From: Thioalkalivibrio sp. ALJT
GTDB taxonomy: Bacteria; Pseudomonadota; Gammaproteobacteria; Ectothiorhodospirales; Ectothiorhodospiraceae
Assembly: GCF_000381825.1 (NCBI RefSeq)
Contig: NZ_KB907121.1
Span: 82,001 to 146,000 of the forward strand
Direction of reading: 5' to 3'
DNA length: 64,000 nt
The notes beneath the pieces are model-generated. The model had not been told where the DNA came from and made no database searches. It saw nothing but the letters and a program-made list of their open reading frames with translations. Shown in pieces: positions 30,543-39,478 of the stretch. Within the stretch, counting starts at the first letter, position 1, and every line of letters begins with the position of its first letter. The translations under genes were made by a program, and so were the position numbers.

Positions 30543-31412
30543 ATGACCGAGCGCGAACGTCTGTGGGAACTCGCCCGCCTGATCCGGCTGGACCGCCCGG
30601 TGGGCATCTACCTGCTGCTGTGGCCCACCCTCTGGGCCCTGTGGGTCGCGGCCGATGGCTGGCCGCCCGCCTATCTGGTCTTCATCTTCGCCGCCGGGGT
30701 CGTGCTGATGCGCTCGGCCGGCTGTGCGATCAACGACTACGCCGATCGCGACTTTGACGGCCACGTCGCCCGCACCCGCGACCGACCGCTCGCCATCGGC
30801 ACCATCACCCCGCGCGAGGCCCTGGGCACCTTCGTGGCGCTCAGCGTGGTGGCCTTCGTGCTGGTGCTGTTTACCAACCTGCTGACCATCCTGTATTCCC
30901 TGGTGGCCGTGGCGCTGGCGGGGACCTATCCGTTCTCCAAGCGCTTCCACCACTTCCCGCAGGTCCACCTGGGCGCCGCCTTTGCCTGGGCCGTGCCGAT
31001 GGCCTTCACCGCAGTCACCGGCGAGCACCCGCCGCCCGTCGCCTGGCTGCTGTTCGTGACCGTTCTGGCCTGGACCGTGGTCTACGACACCTTCTACGGC
31101 ATGGTGGACCGCGAGGACGACCTGAAGATCGGCGTAAAGTCCGCCGCAATCGCCTTCGGCGAGCTGGACCGCCTGATCACCGCCGGGCTGCAGATACTGG
31201 TCTGGTACGGGCTCTATCTGGTCGGCCAGCACGCCGGGTTCGGAGGCTACTACACGGCCGGCCTGGTCATCGTCGCAATACTGATGTTTTACCAACAGTT
31301 CCTGATCTTCGAGCGCGAGCCCGATGACTGCCTGCGCGCCTTCAAGAACAACCACTACCTGGGCGCTGTCGTGCTGCTGGCGATGGTCGCAGACCACCAC
31401 CTGGGCGGCTGA
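30543..31412 (+). CDS. ubiA: 4-hydroxybenzoate polyprenyltransferase
   Basis: 289-residue integral-membrane prenyltransferase attaching the octaprenyl chain to 4-hydroxybenzoate in ubiquinone synthesis. The first Asp-rich motif is NDYADRDFDGHVARTRDRPL and the second is YDTFYGMVDREDDLKIGVKS, both binding Mg and prenyl diphosphate. Eight to nine hydrophobic segments. ATG 30543 is preferred; an in-frame TTG at 30534 would add three residues. Chorismate lyase (ubiC), often adjacent, is not here. coq7, a later step of the same pathway, is near 61.4 kb. Convergent with comF. Confidence 0.95.
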   Translation: MTERERLWELARLIRLDRPVGIYLLLWPTLWALWVAADGWPPAYLVFIFAAGVVLMRSAGCAINDYADRDFDGHVARTRDRPLAIGTITPREALGTFVALSVVAFVLVLFTNLLTILYSLVAVALAGTYPFSKRFHHFPQVHLGAAFAWAVPMAFTAVTGEHPPPVAWLLFVTVLAWTVVYDTFYGMVDREDDLKIGVKSAAIAFGELDRLITAGLQILVWYGLYLVGQHAGFGGYYTAGLVIVAILMFYQQFLIFEREPDDCLRAFKNNHYLGAVVLLAMVADHHLGG

Positions 31413-31427
31413 CCCCCCGGCGACAAG

Positions 31428-32198
31428 TCAGGCGCGCGCCAGCACCAGTCCCTCTACCCGCTCGGCGCCGGCCTGGCGCAGCACGCCGACCAGTGCGGAC
31501 AGCGTCGCCCCGGTCGTCGCGACATCATCCACGACCAGCACGCGGCGCCCGGTCAGGCTCGGCCCCGTCCAGGCAAAGGCCCCCTTCACGTTGCGGCGGC
31601 GCGCCTGGCGCCCCAGTGCCTGCTGCGAACCCGTCACACGAATACGGCGCAGGCCGTCACAATCCAGCACCACACCCAATACCCGCGCCACCCGCCGGGC
31701 CAGGTACTCCGACTGGTTGAATCCACGTTCGCGCAGCCGTTCCGGATGCAGGGGAACCGGGAGGACCACATCGGGCCGGAGTGGTTGCTCCGTCCCATCG
31801 GTCTCCCGGGCGGTGGTGGCGACCCGCTCAACCAGAGCCGCCAGGATGCGCTCGGCGCGCACATCGGCACCGTGCTTGTAGGCCAGGATCAACTGGTCCA
31901 GCGGCCAGGCATAAGCCCAGCCCGCGTGCAGCGCATCCAGGGCCGGAGGGTGGCGCAGACACTCCGGACACACGCCGGACACCGGCAGGGGCAACGCGCA
32001 GGTCGGACAGGGGGCCGGCAGTTGCGGCAGCTCCTCGCGACAGCCGGCGCATACGGGTGGGCCGGGCTGCAGGCACAGACCACAATGCGACGGATACAGG
32101 CATTCGCCAAGGCCCTCGCCCCAGGCGACCAGCCTGCGAGTCCAGAGCCTTGACCGGCCGTGGTGAAAGCCCTGCTGCAATGAAGGTTCCACAGGCAT
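31428..32198 (-). CDS. comF: ComF-family phosphoribosyltransferase-like protein
   Basis: 256 residues. The N-terminus is cysteine-rich (CGLCLQPGPPVCAGC, PCPTCALPLPVSGVCPEC), a probable zinc ribbon, and is followed by the double-wing segment YKHGADVRAERILAALV. The C-terminal phosphoribosyltransferase-like domain has LRERGFNQSEYLA and the PRPP loop VLVVDDVATTGAT. ComF proteins act in uptake or processing of transforming DNA; in bacteria not known to be competent the function is open. Divergent from the biotin cluster, 36 bases from the next start, which fits gammaproteobacterial synteny of comF and bioB. Confidence 0.9.
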   Translation of the reverse strand: MPVEPSLQQGFHHGRSRLWTRRLVAWGEGLGECLYPSHCGLCLQPGPPVCAGCREELPQLPAPCPTCALPLPVSGVCPECLRHPPALDALHAGWAYAWPLDQLILAYKHGADVRAERILAALVERVATTARETDGTEQPLRPDVVLPVPLHPERLRERGFNQSEYLARRVARVLGVVLDCDGLRRIRVTGSQQALGRQARRRNVKGAFAWTGPSLTGRRVLVVDDVATTGATLSALVGVLRQAGAERVEGLVLARA

Positions 32199-32234
32199 GA
32201 TGATATGCTTGTTGTTTTACATTCAGGGTAGACC

Positions 32235-32693
32235 ATGGGCACCAAGACCGTCTCCGGGCGCAGTTCGCGGCGCGCCGCATCGATATTCGACATCGGCAAC
32301 CTGATCAGCGTGTCGATCGCCGGCATCCCGCTGTTCGTGGTCAGCAGCGAAGGCGTCGGGGTCGGTTTCATCATCGCCGCCATCATGGGCATCGTGCCCC
32401 TGGTGCTGTGGTTTGGCGGCTCCATGCTCGTCTATGCCCTGAACAAGCACCACCCCGATCCACGGGTCGGGCACCACACCCAGTGGGCTGCCTACCGCTA
32501 TTACGCGCTGATGGGCGCGCTGATCGTGGTCGCCACCTTCTTCCCGCCGGATCTGAACTATTACCGCGCCTACTGGGCCATTGCGGCGGCGATTCTGCTG
32601 CCCTGGACGATCTACGCGCTGTTCACCATCTACCGCGAGCCGTGGATGGACGTCGAGATTCCGGACGACTTCGAGAGGGAACATCACTCATGA
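32235..32693 (+). CDS. Uncharacterised membrane protein ahead of bioB
   Basis: 152-residue integral-membrane protein of no family I recognise. Four hydrophobic segments are seen at about residues 22-36, 42-70, 92-106 and 115-130. The N-terminus is basic ([15 protein letters not shown]) and the C-terminus acidic ([12 protein letters not shown]), suggesting both ends are cytoplasmic. CAGGG precedes the ATG at 32235. Its stop overlaps the bioB start (ATGA), so it is translationally coupled to biotin synthase. That coupling hints at a link to biotin supply, but transport or any other role is only a guess. Confidence 0.7.
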   Translation: MGTKTVSGRSSRRAASIFDIGNLISVSIAGIPLFVVSSEGVGVGFIIAAIMGIVPLVLWFGGSMLVYALNKHHPDPRVGHHTQWAAYRYYALMGALIVVATFFPPDLNYYRAYWAIAAAILLPWTIYALFTIYREPWMDVEIPDDFEREHHS

Positions 32694-33685
32694 GCACACC
32701 CCGCCACGACTGGAACATCGACGAGGTCGAGGCCCTGCTCGACCTGCCGCTGAATGACCTGATTTTTCGCGCGCAGACCGCGCACCGCGAGCACTTCGAT
32801 CCGAACGCGGTGCAGGTGAGTACGCTGCTGTCGATCAAGACCGGGGCCTGCCCGGAAGACTGCGCCTACTGCCCGCAAAGTGCCCACCACGACGTGGAGC
32901 TGGAACGCGAGCGCCTGCTGCCGCTGGAGGAAGTGCTCGAGGCCGCGCGCAATGCCCGCGCCCAGGGCGCGACCCGCTTCTGCATGGGCGCCGCCTGGCG
33001 CAACCCGACCGACAAGAACCTGGAGCGCGTGATCGAGATGGTGCGCGCGGTCAAGGACGAGGGCCTGGAGACCTGCATGACCCTCGGCATGCTGAAGGCC
33101 GAGCAGGCGAAACGCCTGTCCGAGGCGGGGCTGGACTACTACAACCACAACCTCGACACCTCGCCGGAGTTCTACGGCCACATCATCTCCACGCGCACCT
33201 ATGAGGACCGCCTGGAGACCCTGGAGCACGTGCGCGAGGCCGGCATGAACGTCTGCTGTGGCGGCATCCTCGGTATGGGCGAATCACGCCGCGACCGTGC
33301 GCGCCTGCTACAGCAGATGGCCAACCTGCCGAAGCACCCGGAGTCGGTCCCGATCAACCAGCTGATCCAGGTCGAGGGCACGCCACTGCACGGGATTGAG
33401 GACCTCGACCCGCTGGAGTTCGTACGCACCATTGCCGCAACCCGCATCCTGATGCCGGCCTCCTACGTGCGCCTGTCCGCCGGGCGCACCGAGATGTCCG
33501 ACGAGATGCAGGCCCTTTGCTTCCTGGCCGGTGCCAACTCGCTGTTCTACGGCGACACCCTGCTGACCACGCCGAACCCCGGCGAGAACCATGACCTCGC
33601 GCTGTTCGAACGCCTCGGCCTGCGCCCGGAGACGGGCCCGGAGGCCTCCACGGAATCGGACCGGCCCGCCTCCGCATCGGCCTGA
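32690..33685 (+). CDS. bioB: Biotin synthase
   Basis: 331-residue radical SAM enzyme inserting sulfur into dethiobiotin. C54-x3-C58-x2-C61 in [13 protein letters not shown] binds the SAM-cleaving 4Fe-4S cluster. [25 protein letters not shown] and RLSAGRTEM supply ligands of the sacrificial 2Fe-2S cluster and the substrate site. The C-terminal tail after about residue 310 is disordered ([18 protein letters not shown]). GAGAGGGA precedes the ATG. First recognisable biotin gene of bioB-methyltransferase-bioF. Confidence 0.97.
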   Translation: MSTPRHDWNIDEVEALLDLPLNDLIFRAQTAHREHFDPNAVQVSTLLSIKTGACPEDCAYCPQSAHHDVELERERLLPLEEVLEAARNARAQGATRFCMGAAWRNPTDKNLERVIEMVRAVKDEGLETCMTLGMLKAEQAKRLSEAGLDYYNHNLDTSPEFYGHIISTRTYEDRLETLEHVREAGMNVCCGGILGMGESRRDRARLLQQMANLPKHPESVPINQLIQVEGTPLHGIEDLDPLEFVRTIAATRILMPASYVRLSAGRTEMSDEMQALCFLAGANSLFYGDTLLTTPNPGENHDLALFERLGLRPETGPEASTESDRPASASA

Positions 33686-33697
33686 GCCAACCGACCG

Positions 33698-34471
33698 GTG
33701 GCGGGCGACTTTCCCGATCATTTCTCGGCAGTGGCGACGGCGTATGCCCGCCACCGCCCGGACTACCCCGCCGAGCTGTTTGACTGGCTGGCCGCGCACA
33801 CCCCGCGTCACGAACGGGCCTGGGACTGCGCCAGCGGCAATGGCCAGGCCGCGCAGGGCCTGCAGCCGCACTTTCCCCAAGTCGTGGCGACGGATGCCGC
33901 CCTGGCCCTGCTGGCCGCCCTGCCGGCGACCACCGGGATCGACCGCATCGCCTGCGCCGCCGAGGCCTGCGCGCTGTCCGACGCCTCGGTGGATCTGGCC
34001 TGTGTCGCCCAGGCCGCGCACTGGTTTCGCCACGCCGAGTTCCATCACGAGGTCGCCCGCGTCCTGCGCCCGGGCGGTCTGCTGGCGATCTGGGGCTACG
34101 GCATCCTGCGCGCCGAGGACCCGGCGCTGGACCGCCTGCTGACCGACTTCCACGACACTACCCTGGCGCCCTGGTGGCCGGAAGAGCGCAATCACATCCG
34201 CAACCACTACCGCGACCTGCCCTTCCCCTGGCCGGAGATCCAGGCGCCCGAGTTTCGGATCGACCGCGAGTGGGACCGCGACACCCTGCTCGGCTATCTC
34301 GGCACCTGGTCGGCCATCCGCCGCGCGCAGGACGCCGGGCAGAATCCGCTGACCACGCTGGAGCCGGCCCTGTGCACGCTGTGGCCAAACGCGGACACCA
34401 CCGCCCGCGTGCACTGGCCGATCTTTCTGCGGGCCGGGCTGCGGCCCCGGACCATGGGCCATTCGCCGTGA
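33698..34471 (+). CDS. SAM-dependent methyltransferase in the bioC position
   Basis: 257-residue class I methyltransferase. The SAM-binding motif is AWDCASGNGQAAQGL (about 43-57), with VATDAA as the acidic second strand and VDLACVAQAAHWF and VLRPGGLLAIWGYG as later conserved strands. These features match the yeast Crg1/trans-aconitate-type methyltransferases (family opening FSAVATAYARHRPDYP) better than classical BioC. It sits 12 bases after bioB and 10 before bioF, where bioC or bioH usually lies, so it may make the malonyl-ACP methyl ester that starts pimelate synthesis. A GTG start at 33698 is used. Family assignment is firm, role is inference. Confidence 0.75.
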   Translation: MAGDFPDHFSAVATAYARHRPDYPAELFDWLAAHTPRHERAWDCASGNGQAAQGLQPHFPQVVATDAALALLAALPATTGIDRIACAAEACALSDASVDLACVAQAAHWFRHAEFHHEVARVLRPGGLLAIWGYGILRAEDPALDRLLTDFHDTTLAPWWPEERNHIRNHYRDLPFPWPEIQAPEFRIDREWDRDTLLGYLGTWSAIRRAQDAGQNPLTTLEPALCTLWPNADTTARVHWPIFLRAGLRPRTMGHSP

Positions 34472-34481
34472 GCCATTCATC

Positions 34482-35657
34482 ATGAGCGAGTCGCTGCAGG
34501 CCTTTCTGCAGACCCGCCTCGAGTACGTGCGCACGGACGGACGCTGGCGCCATCTGCGCACGCTGGACGGGCCACAGCAACCGGAGCAGGTCCTCGACGG
34601 CCGGCCAGTGATCGCCTTCTGCTCCAACGACTACCTGGGTCTGGCGGCCGATCCGGCCGTCGCCACCGCCGCCCGCGAGGCCGTCGAGCACTACGGGGTC
34701 GGGGCCGGGGCCGCCCATCTGATCAACGGCCACACCCGCGCCCATGTGGAACTGGAACAGGCGCTGGCGCGCTTCACCGGGCACGAGCGTGCACTGCTGT
34801 TCTCCACCGGCTACATGGCCAACCTGGCGCTGGTACAGACGCTGGCCGGCCGCCACGATACGGTGTTCGAGGACCGCTGGAACCATGCCTCGCTGATCGA
34901 CGCCGTGCGTCTGGCTGGCGCGCGCAGCCAGCGCTATCGCCATGCGGATCCCGGGCACCTGCGCGAACGTCTGCAGCGGGCACCTGACAGCGGTCACCGT
35001 CTGATTGTCACCGACGGGGTGTTCTCCATGGACGGCGACATCGCCCCACTGCCGGAGCTGGCCGCGCTGGCGCGCGAGTTCGATGCCTGGCTGATGGTCG
35101 ATGACGCCCACGGCCTGTCGGTGCTGGGCGCGACCGGCGGCGGCAGTTGCCAGCATTACGGCCTGGGCGCGGACGCGGTGCCGATCCTGATGGGCACGCT
35201 GGGCAAGGGCTTCGGCACCGCCGGGGCCTTCGTCGCCGGCTCCGAGGCCCTGATCGAGACCCTGATCCAGACCGCACGCCCCTACATCTACACCACCGCG
35301 ATGCCGGCCACCCTGGCCGCCGCCACGCTGGCCTCCGTGCGCATCGCCGCGGCCGCCGAGGATCGGCGTGCGCACCTGCACAGCCTGCTGCAGCGCCTGG
35401 GAGCGGGCCTGGACCGACTCGGCCTGCAGCACCCGCCGCCCCTGACCCCCATCCAGCCAGTCCACATCGGCGCCACCCGCCGTGCCAGCGCCGTGGCCGA
35501 GAGGCTGCTGGCCGCCGGCTTCCTGGTCCCGGCAATCCGCCCGCCCACGGTCCCCGAGGGCCAGGCGCGACTGCGCATTACCCTGTCCGCCGCCCACACC
35601 GAGACCCAGGTCGACGCCCTGCTCCACGCGCTCGGAGCGGCCCTGGCTCACCCCTGA
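34482..35657 (+). CDS. bioF: 8-Amino-7-oxononanoate synthase
   Basis: 391-residue PLP enzyme condensing pimeloyl-ACP and alanine in biotin synthesis. The PLP lysine is K242 in GTLGKGFGTAG. FCSNDYLGLA, GAGAAHLINGHTRAH, DDAHGLSVLG and RLRITLSAAHTE are the conserved blocks. The ATG at 34482 lies ten bases after the methyltransferase stop, in one transcription unit from the membrane protein at 32235. Convergent with radC. bioA and bioD are not in the window. Confidence 0.95.
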   Translation: MSESLQAFLQTRLEYVRTDGRWRHLRTLDGPQQPEQVLDGRPVIAFCSNDYLGLAADPAVATAAREAVEHYGVGAGAAHLINGHTRAHVELEQALARFTGHERALLFSTGYMANLALVQTLAGRHDTVFEDRWNHASLIDAVRLAGARSQRYRHADPGHLRERLQRAPDSGHRLIVTDGVFSMDGDIAPLPELAALAREFDAWLMVDDAHGLSVLGATGGGSCQHYGLGADAVPILMGTLGKGFGTAGAFVAGSEALIETLIQTARPYIYTTAMPATLAAATLASVRIAAAAEDRRAHLHSLLQRLGAGLDRLGLQHPPPLTPIQPVHIGATRRASAVAERLLAAGFLVPAIRPPTVPEGQARLRITLSAAHTETQVDALLHALGAALAHP

Positions 35658-35686
35658 GCAAAAGCAATCTGCGCCGCTCTGACCGG

Positions 35687-36358
35687 CTACAGTTCGCCGC
35701 GCTCGGCCAGAGACACAATTTCGTCCGCGACAACCAGATGATCCAGCACGCGGACATCAATCAGCCCCAGGGCCTCGACCAGCCGACGGGTAATGGAGAC
35801 ATCCGAACGCGACGGCTCGGCCACGCCCGAGGGGTGGTTGTGCGCCAGGATCACCGCCGCCGCGTTGTGCTGCAGCGCGCGCCGTACCACCTCACGCGGG
35901 TGCACGGAGGCACCGTCGATGGTGCCGCGAAAGAGCTCCTCGAAGGCGATGACCCGGTGGCGGTTATCCAGGAACAGGACCGCGAAGACCTCGAACGGGT
36001 AGTCGCGCAGGCGCGCGGCGAGGAACTGGCGGGTGGTGGTCGGCGAGGTCAGCACATCGCCGCGTTTCAGGTCGGCGGCCAGGTGCCGCCGTCCCATCTC
36101 GAGCACTGCCTGGAGCTGGGCGTATTTGGCATCCCCCAGCCCGGGCGCGGCGCAGAACCCTGCCCGGTCCGCCTGCAACAAGGGGCGCAACCCGCCAAAA
36201 CGGTTGAGCAGGTCACGTGCGACATCAACCGCGCTCTTGCCGGTGACACCGGTGCGCAGAAAGATCGCCAGCAGCTCCGCATCCGACAGCGCCGCCGCGC
36301 CCCGTTCGATCAGCTTCTCCCGCGGGCGCTCGGCCGCGGGCCAGTCGGTAATCGCCAT
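35687..36358 (-). CDS. radC: RadC/YeeS-family JAB metalloprotein
   Basis: 223-residue protein with an N-terminal helix-hairpin-helix-like part (about 20-85, with [20 protein letters not shown]) and a C-terminal JAB/MPN domain. The zinc motif H-x-H-x10-D is intact in [19 protein letters not shown]. The old DNA-repair name is not supported by function; the true role is unclear. ATG 36358 has GGGAGG just upstream and is preferred to the GTG at 36364. Convergent with bioF; ilvD follows 80 bases upstream on the same strand. Confidence 0.93.
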   Translation of the reverse strand: MAITDWPAAERPREKLIERGAAALSDAELLAIFLRTGVTGKSAVDVARDLLNRFGGLRPLLQADRAGFCAAPGLGDAKYAQLQAVLEMGRRHLAADLKRGDVLTSPTTTRQFLAARLRDYPFEVFAVLFLDNRHRVIAFEELFRGTIDGASVHPREVVRRALQHNAAAVILAHNHPSGVAEPSRSDVSITRRLVEALGLIDVRVLDHLVVADEIVSLAERGEL

Positions 36359-36440
36359 CCCCACCTCCCTGTGGTTCAGTCGTTAGGTTCTATTTTCCCC
36401 AGGCGGCCGCCTGTCCTGCAGTCCCGTCTTCTGCCTTCGG

Positions 36441-38294
36441 TCAGTCCTCGAAGCGCGAGATGTCACGCACCGCGCCGAAGGCAGCGGAGGTTGTCATCAG
36501 CGCGTAGGCACGCAGGGCCTGGGTGACCTCGCGGTGGCGCGACTCGGGCTTCCACGCCTTCGCGCCGCGCGCCTCCATCGCTTCGCGCCGGGCTGCCAGG
36601 GTGGTGTCGTCCACGTCGATGCGGATCTCGCGCCCGGGGATGTCGATCACGATGGTGTCGCCCTCCTCGATCAGGCCGATCGCGCCGCCCTGGGCCGCCT
36701 CCGGCGAGACGTGCCCGATGGACAGTCCGGAGGTGCCGCCGGAGAAACGCCCGTCGGTGATCAGCGCGCATTCCTTGCCCAACCCCTTGGATTTCAGATA
36801 CGAGGTCGGGTAGAGCATCTCCTGCATGCCGGGGCCGCCCTTCGGGCCCTCGTAGCGGATGATCACCACGTCGCCAGGCCGGATCTGGTCACCCAGGATC
36901 GCCTCCACCGTCGCATCCTGGCTCTCGAACACCCGCGCCGGGCCGGAGAACTTCAGGATGCTCTCGTCGACGCCCGCGGTCTTCACGATGCAGCCGTCCG
37001 GGGCCATATTGCCGTAGAGCACGGCCAGGCCACCATCCTGCGAGTAGGCGTGCTCGATGTCGCGGATGCAGCCGTTCTCGCGGTCGATGTCGAGGCTGTC
37101 CCAGGTCTTGTCCTGGCTGAACGCGACCTGGGTGGGCACGCCGCCCGGTGCGGCCTTGTACAGCGTCTCGGAGGCGGCGGCGTGGCGCATCACGTCCCAT
37201 TGTTCCAGCGCCTGGCCCATGGTATCGGCGTGTACCGTCGGGATGTCGCGGTGGATCAGCCCGCCACGGTCCAGCTCGGCGAGGATGCCGACCACGCCAC
37301 CGGCGCGATGCACGTCCTCCATGTGATAAAGCTGGGTGGCCGGGGCCACCTTGCACAGGTTCGGGACCTTGCGCGACAGGCGGTCGATGTCCGCCATGGT
37401 GAAGTCGACCTCGCCCTCGCGCGCGGCCGCCAGCAGGTGCAGCACGGTATTGGTGGAGCCGCCCATGGCGATATCCAGGCTCATCGCGTTCTCGAAGGCC
37501 TCGAAGGTGGCGATCGAGCGCGGCAGCACGGATGCATCGTCCTGCTCGTAGTAGCGCTTCGCGAGCTCGACCACGCGCCGACCGGCCTGCTCGAACAGCG
37601 ACTTGCGCCCGGCGTGGGTGGCCAGCAGCGAGCCGTTGCCCGGCAGCGACAGGCCCAGGGCCTCGGTCAGGCAGTTCATCGAGTTGGCGGTGAACATGCC
37701 GGAGCAGGAACCGCAGGTCGGGCAGGCGGAGCGTTCGATGGACTCGACCTCATCGTCGCTGGCGCTGGAGTCGGCGGCCTTGACCATCGCGTCCACCAGG
37801 TCCAGATGGATGACCTTGTCGCTGCCCGGGGCCTGCACCTTGCCGGCCTCCATCGGGCCACCGGAGACAAACACCACCGGGATGTTCAGGCGCATCGCGG
37901 CCATCAGCATCCCGGGGGTGATCTTGTCGCAGTTGGAGATGCACACCAGCGCGTCGGCGCAGTGGGCATTGACCATGTACTCGACCGAATCGGCGATGAT
38001 CTCGCGCGAGGGCAGCGAATAGAGCATGCCGCCGTGGCCCATCGCGATGCCGTCATCCACCGCGATGGTGTTGAACTCCTTGGCCACGCCACCGGCCTTT
38101 TCCACCTCGCCGGCCACCAGCTGGCCCAGATCCTTCAGGTGCACGTGTCCGGGTACGAACTGGGTGAAGGAGTTGGCAATGGCGATGATCGGCTTGCCGA
38201 AGTCGCCATCCTTCATGCCAGTGGCGCGCCACAGGGCGCGGGCGCCGGCCATGTTGCGACCGTGGGTGGTAGTTCGGGAGCGATAGGCAGGCAT
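36441..38294 (-). CDS. ilvD: Dihydroxy-acid dehydratase
   Basis: 617-residue iron-sulfur dehydratase of valine, leucine and isoleucine synthesis. Conserved cysteines occur in [13 protein letters not shown] and [38 protein letters not shown] binds substrate and Mg (quoted in part). The start at 38294 gives the standard [19 protein letters not shown]; the longer open frame upstream is not plausible. Divergent from the small metal-binding gene with an 82-base spacer. Works in the same pathway as ilvE at 4.5-5.4 kb. Confidence 0.97.
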   Translation of the reverse strand: MPAYRSRTTTHGRNMAGARALWRATGMKDGDFGKPIIAIANSFTQFVPGHVHLKDLGQLVAGEVEKAGGVAKEFNTIAVDDGIAMGHGGMLYSLPSREIIADSVEYMVNAHCADALVCISNCDKITPGMLMAAMRLNIPVVFVSGGPMEAGKVQAPGSDKVIHLDLVDAMVKAADSSASDDEVESIERSACPTCGSCSGMFTANSMNCLTEALGLSLPGNGSLLATHAGRKSLFEQAGRRVVELAKRYYEQDDASVLPRSIATFEAFENAMSLDIAMGGSTNTVLHLLAAAREGEVDFTMADIDRLSRKVPNLCKVAPATQLYHMEDVHRAGGVVGILAELDRGGLIHRDIPTVHADTMGQALEQWDVMRHAAASETLYKAAPGGVPTQVAFSQDKTWDSLDIDRENGCIRDIEHAYSQDGGLAVLYGNMAPDGCIVKTAGVDESILKFSGPARVFESQDATVEAILGDQIRPGDVVIIRYEGPKGGPGMQEMLYPTSYLKSKGLGKECALITDGRFSGGTSGLSIGHVSPEAAQGGAIGLIEEGDTIVIDIPGREIRIDVDDTTLAARREAMEARGAKAWKPESRHREVTQALRAYALMTTSAAFGAVRDISRFED

Positions 38295-38376
38295 GGCGGA
38301 ATCTCGTGAACGTTTACGCTGAGTTCGAATCGTACATAATGAAGGGAGCAAACCCCAGTTTCCGGAGGAAACGACC

Positions 38377-38649
38377 ATGAAAATCGAGGTCGAGAACATC
38401 AAGTGCGGCGGCTGCGCCAGCTCCATCCGCAAGGGCCTGCTGCAGGTCGAAGGCGTCACCGGCGCCGAAGTGGATGTGGAGGGCGGTGCGGTCGAGGTCG
38501 AGGCCCCGGACAGCGCTCGCGAGGCCATCACGGCGAAGCTTGCCAGCATGGGTTATCCCGAAACGGGCTCAGTGTCCGGTCTGCGCTCCGCCAGCGCCAG
38601 GGCCAAATCCTTCGCCAGCTGCGCCGTGGGGCGCATGAGCGGCGACTAG
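38377..38649 (+). CDS. Small heavy-metal-associated (HMA) domain protein
   Basis: 90 residues. An HMA ferredoxin-like fold fills residues 1-67 with the metal-binding pair C10-x2-C13 in [10 protein letters not shown], in place of the commoner GMTCxxC. It probably carries Cu(I) or another soft metal. Residues after about 68 ([16 protein letters not shown]) are not part of the domain. GGAGGAAA precedes the ATG. The TAG stop lies at bases 2-4 of a dispersed repeat copy, so the end of the gene was probably set by insertion. No copper ATPase is near. Confidence 0.85.
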   Translation: MKIEVENIKCGGCASSIRKGLLQVEGVTGAEVDVEGGAVEVEAPDSAREAITAKLASMGYPETGSVSGLRSASARAKSFASCAVGRMSGD

Positions 38650-38821
38650 GGGCCTGTCGGGTTTGGGCGAGCGTCGCGAGCATCGTGTGAGAGGGAGGCC
38701 CTTGAGTTCGGTCTCCCGAGGCGCAGGGGGACGATGTAAACGATGTAATGAGAGCGCACGGAAAAAGAGCCCGCTCTCCCGTACGCGCAGCCGATCCGTC
38801 CCGAATGGGACAGGTTTCTGG
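38646..38821 (+). repeat. Dispersed 170-bp repeat, full copy A
   Basis: Left end AGGGGCCTGTCGGGTTTG followed by GGCGAGCGTCGCGAG, middle GAGGCCCTTGAGTTCGGTC and ACGGAAAAAGAGCCCGCTC, right end GAATGGGACAGGTTTCTGG. It contains the stop codon of the HMA protein and ends six bases before the GTG of the DUF192 gene. Confidence 0.75.
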
Positions 38822-38827
38822 CAGCCC

Positions 38828-39313
38828 GTGAGCATCGGCTATCGCCCCTTTGGTCGGACCAGCAACAGCCGGATTGGGCTGTTGCTGGTCCTGCTGCTTC
38901 TGGGCATCGGCAACCTGCAGGCCGATGCTCGGCCCCTGCCCGTCGAGAACCTTGTCGTCGGCGAAGAGACCCTCGCGCTCGAGATTGCTGCGACCGACCG
39001 CAGCCGTCGCATCGGACTGATGCACCGCGACCACCTGCCGGACGATCACGGCATGCTGTTCATCTGGCCGCGCGCCGCGGAATACGGGATGTGGATGCAG
39101 AACACCCGGATCCCGCTGGACGTGGCGTTCATCGACGCGGACTACACCATCGTCAATATCGCCAGCATGAAGCCGCATTCCACGCGCATCCACAGCGCCC
39201 GGCGTCCGGTGCCATACGCCCTGGAGGTCAACGCCGGCTGGTTCGAGCGCCATGACATCCGGCCCGGCGACCGCATCCCCGATCTGGAATCCCTGGTACG
39301 CAACCTCGACTGA
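38828..39313 (+). CDS. DUF192-family exported protein
   Basis: 161-residue secreted protein. A hydrophobic leader (about 16-30) precedes the DUF192 fold, recognised from EIAATDRSRRIGLMHRDHLPD, GMLFIWP, MWMQNTRIPLDVAFID, and VPYALEVNAGWFERHDIRPGD (quoted in part). Function of the family is unknown; some archaeal members have solved structures without an assigned activity. The GTG at 38828 is used because upstream codons belong to the repeat; there is no good ribosome site. It could be read through from the HMA gene, with the repeat lying in the mRNA between them. Confidence 0.8.
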   Translation: MSIGYRPFGRTSNSRIGLLLVLLLLGIGNLQADARPLPVENLVVGEETLALEIAATDRSRRIGLMHRDHLPDDHGMLFIWPRAAEYGMWMQNTRIPLDVAFIDADYTIVNIASMKPHSTRIHSARRPVPYALEVNAGWFERHDIRPGDRIPDLESLVRNLD

Positions 39314-39328
39314 CCCGGGGCTGCTGGT

Positions 39329-39403
39329 CCGGGGCCCGTCGGATTGGGCGCTGATCTCCTGCCTCACGCCCGCCACGATCGCCCCGACCCGAACGGCTCC
39401 CGG
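39329..39403. repeat. Dispersed 170-bp repeat, short copy F (inverted ends only)
   Basis: Left end CCGGGGCCCGTCGGATTGGG and right end CGATCGCCCCGACCCGAACG plus GCTCCCGG. The ends face each other as in the full copies but only about 30 bases lie between them. It may serve as a hairpin after the DUF192 gene. Confidence 0.5.
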
Positions 39404-39478
39404 ACCTGCAGACCACGGAGACAGCGGCACGCGAATTGATAGACTGTCCGCACCGCCGTTCAGGGATTTCGAGCTACC

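Noticed and set aside
36534-38309. 591-codon open frame antisense to ilvD
   Set aside because: Shadow of a well-defined dehydratase gene; no protein-like motifs.
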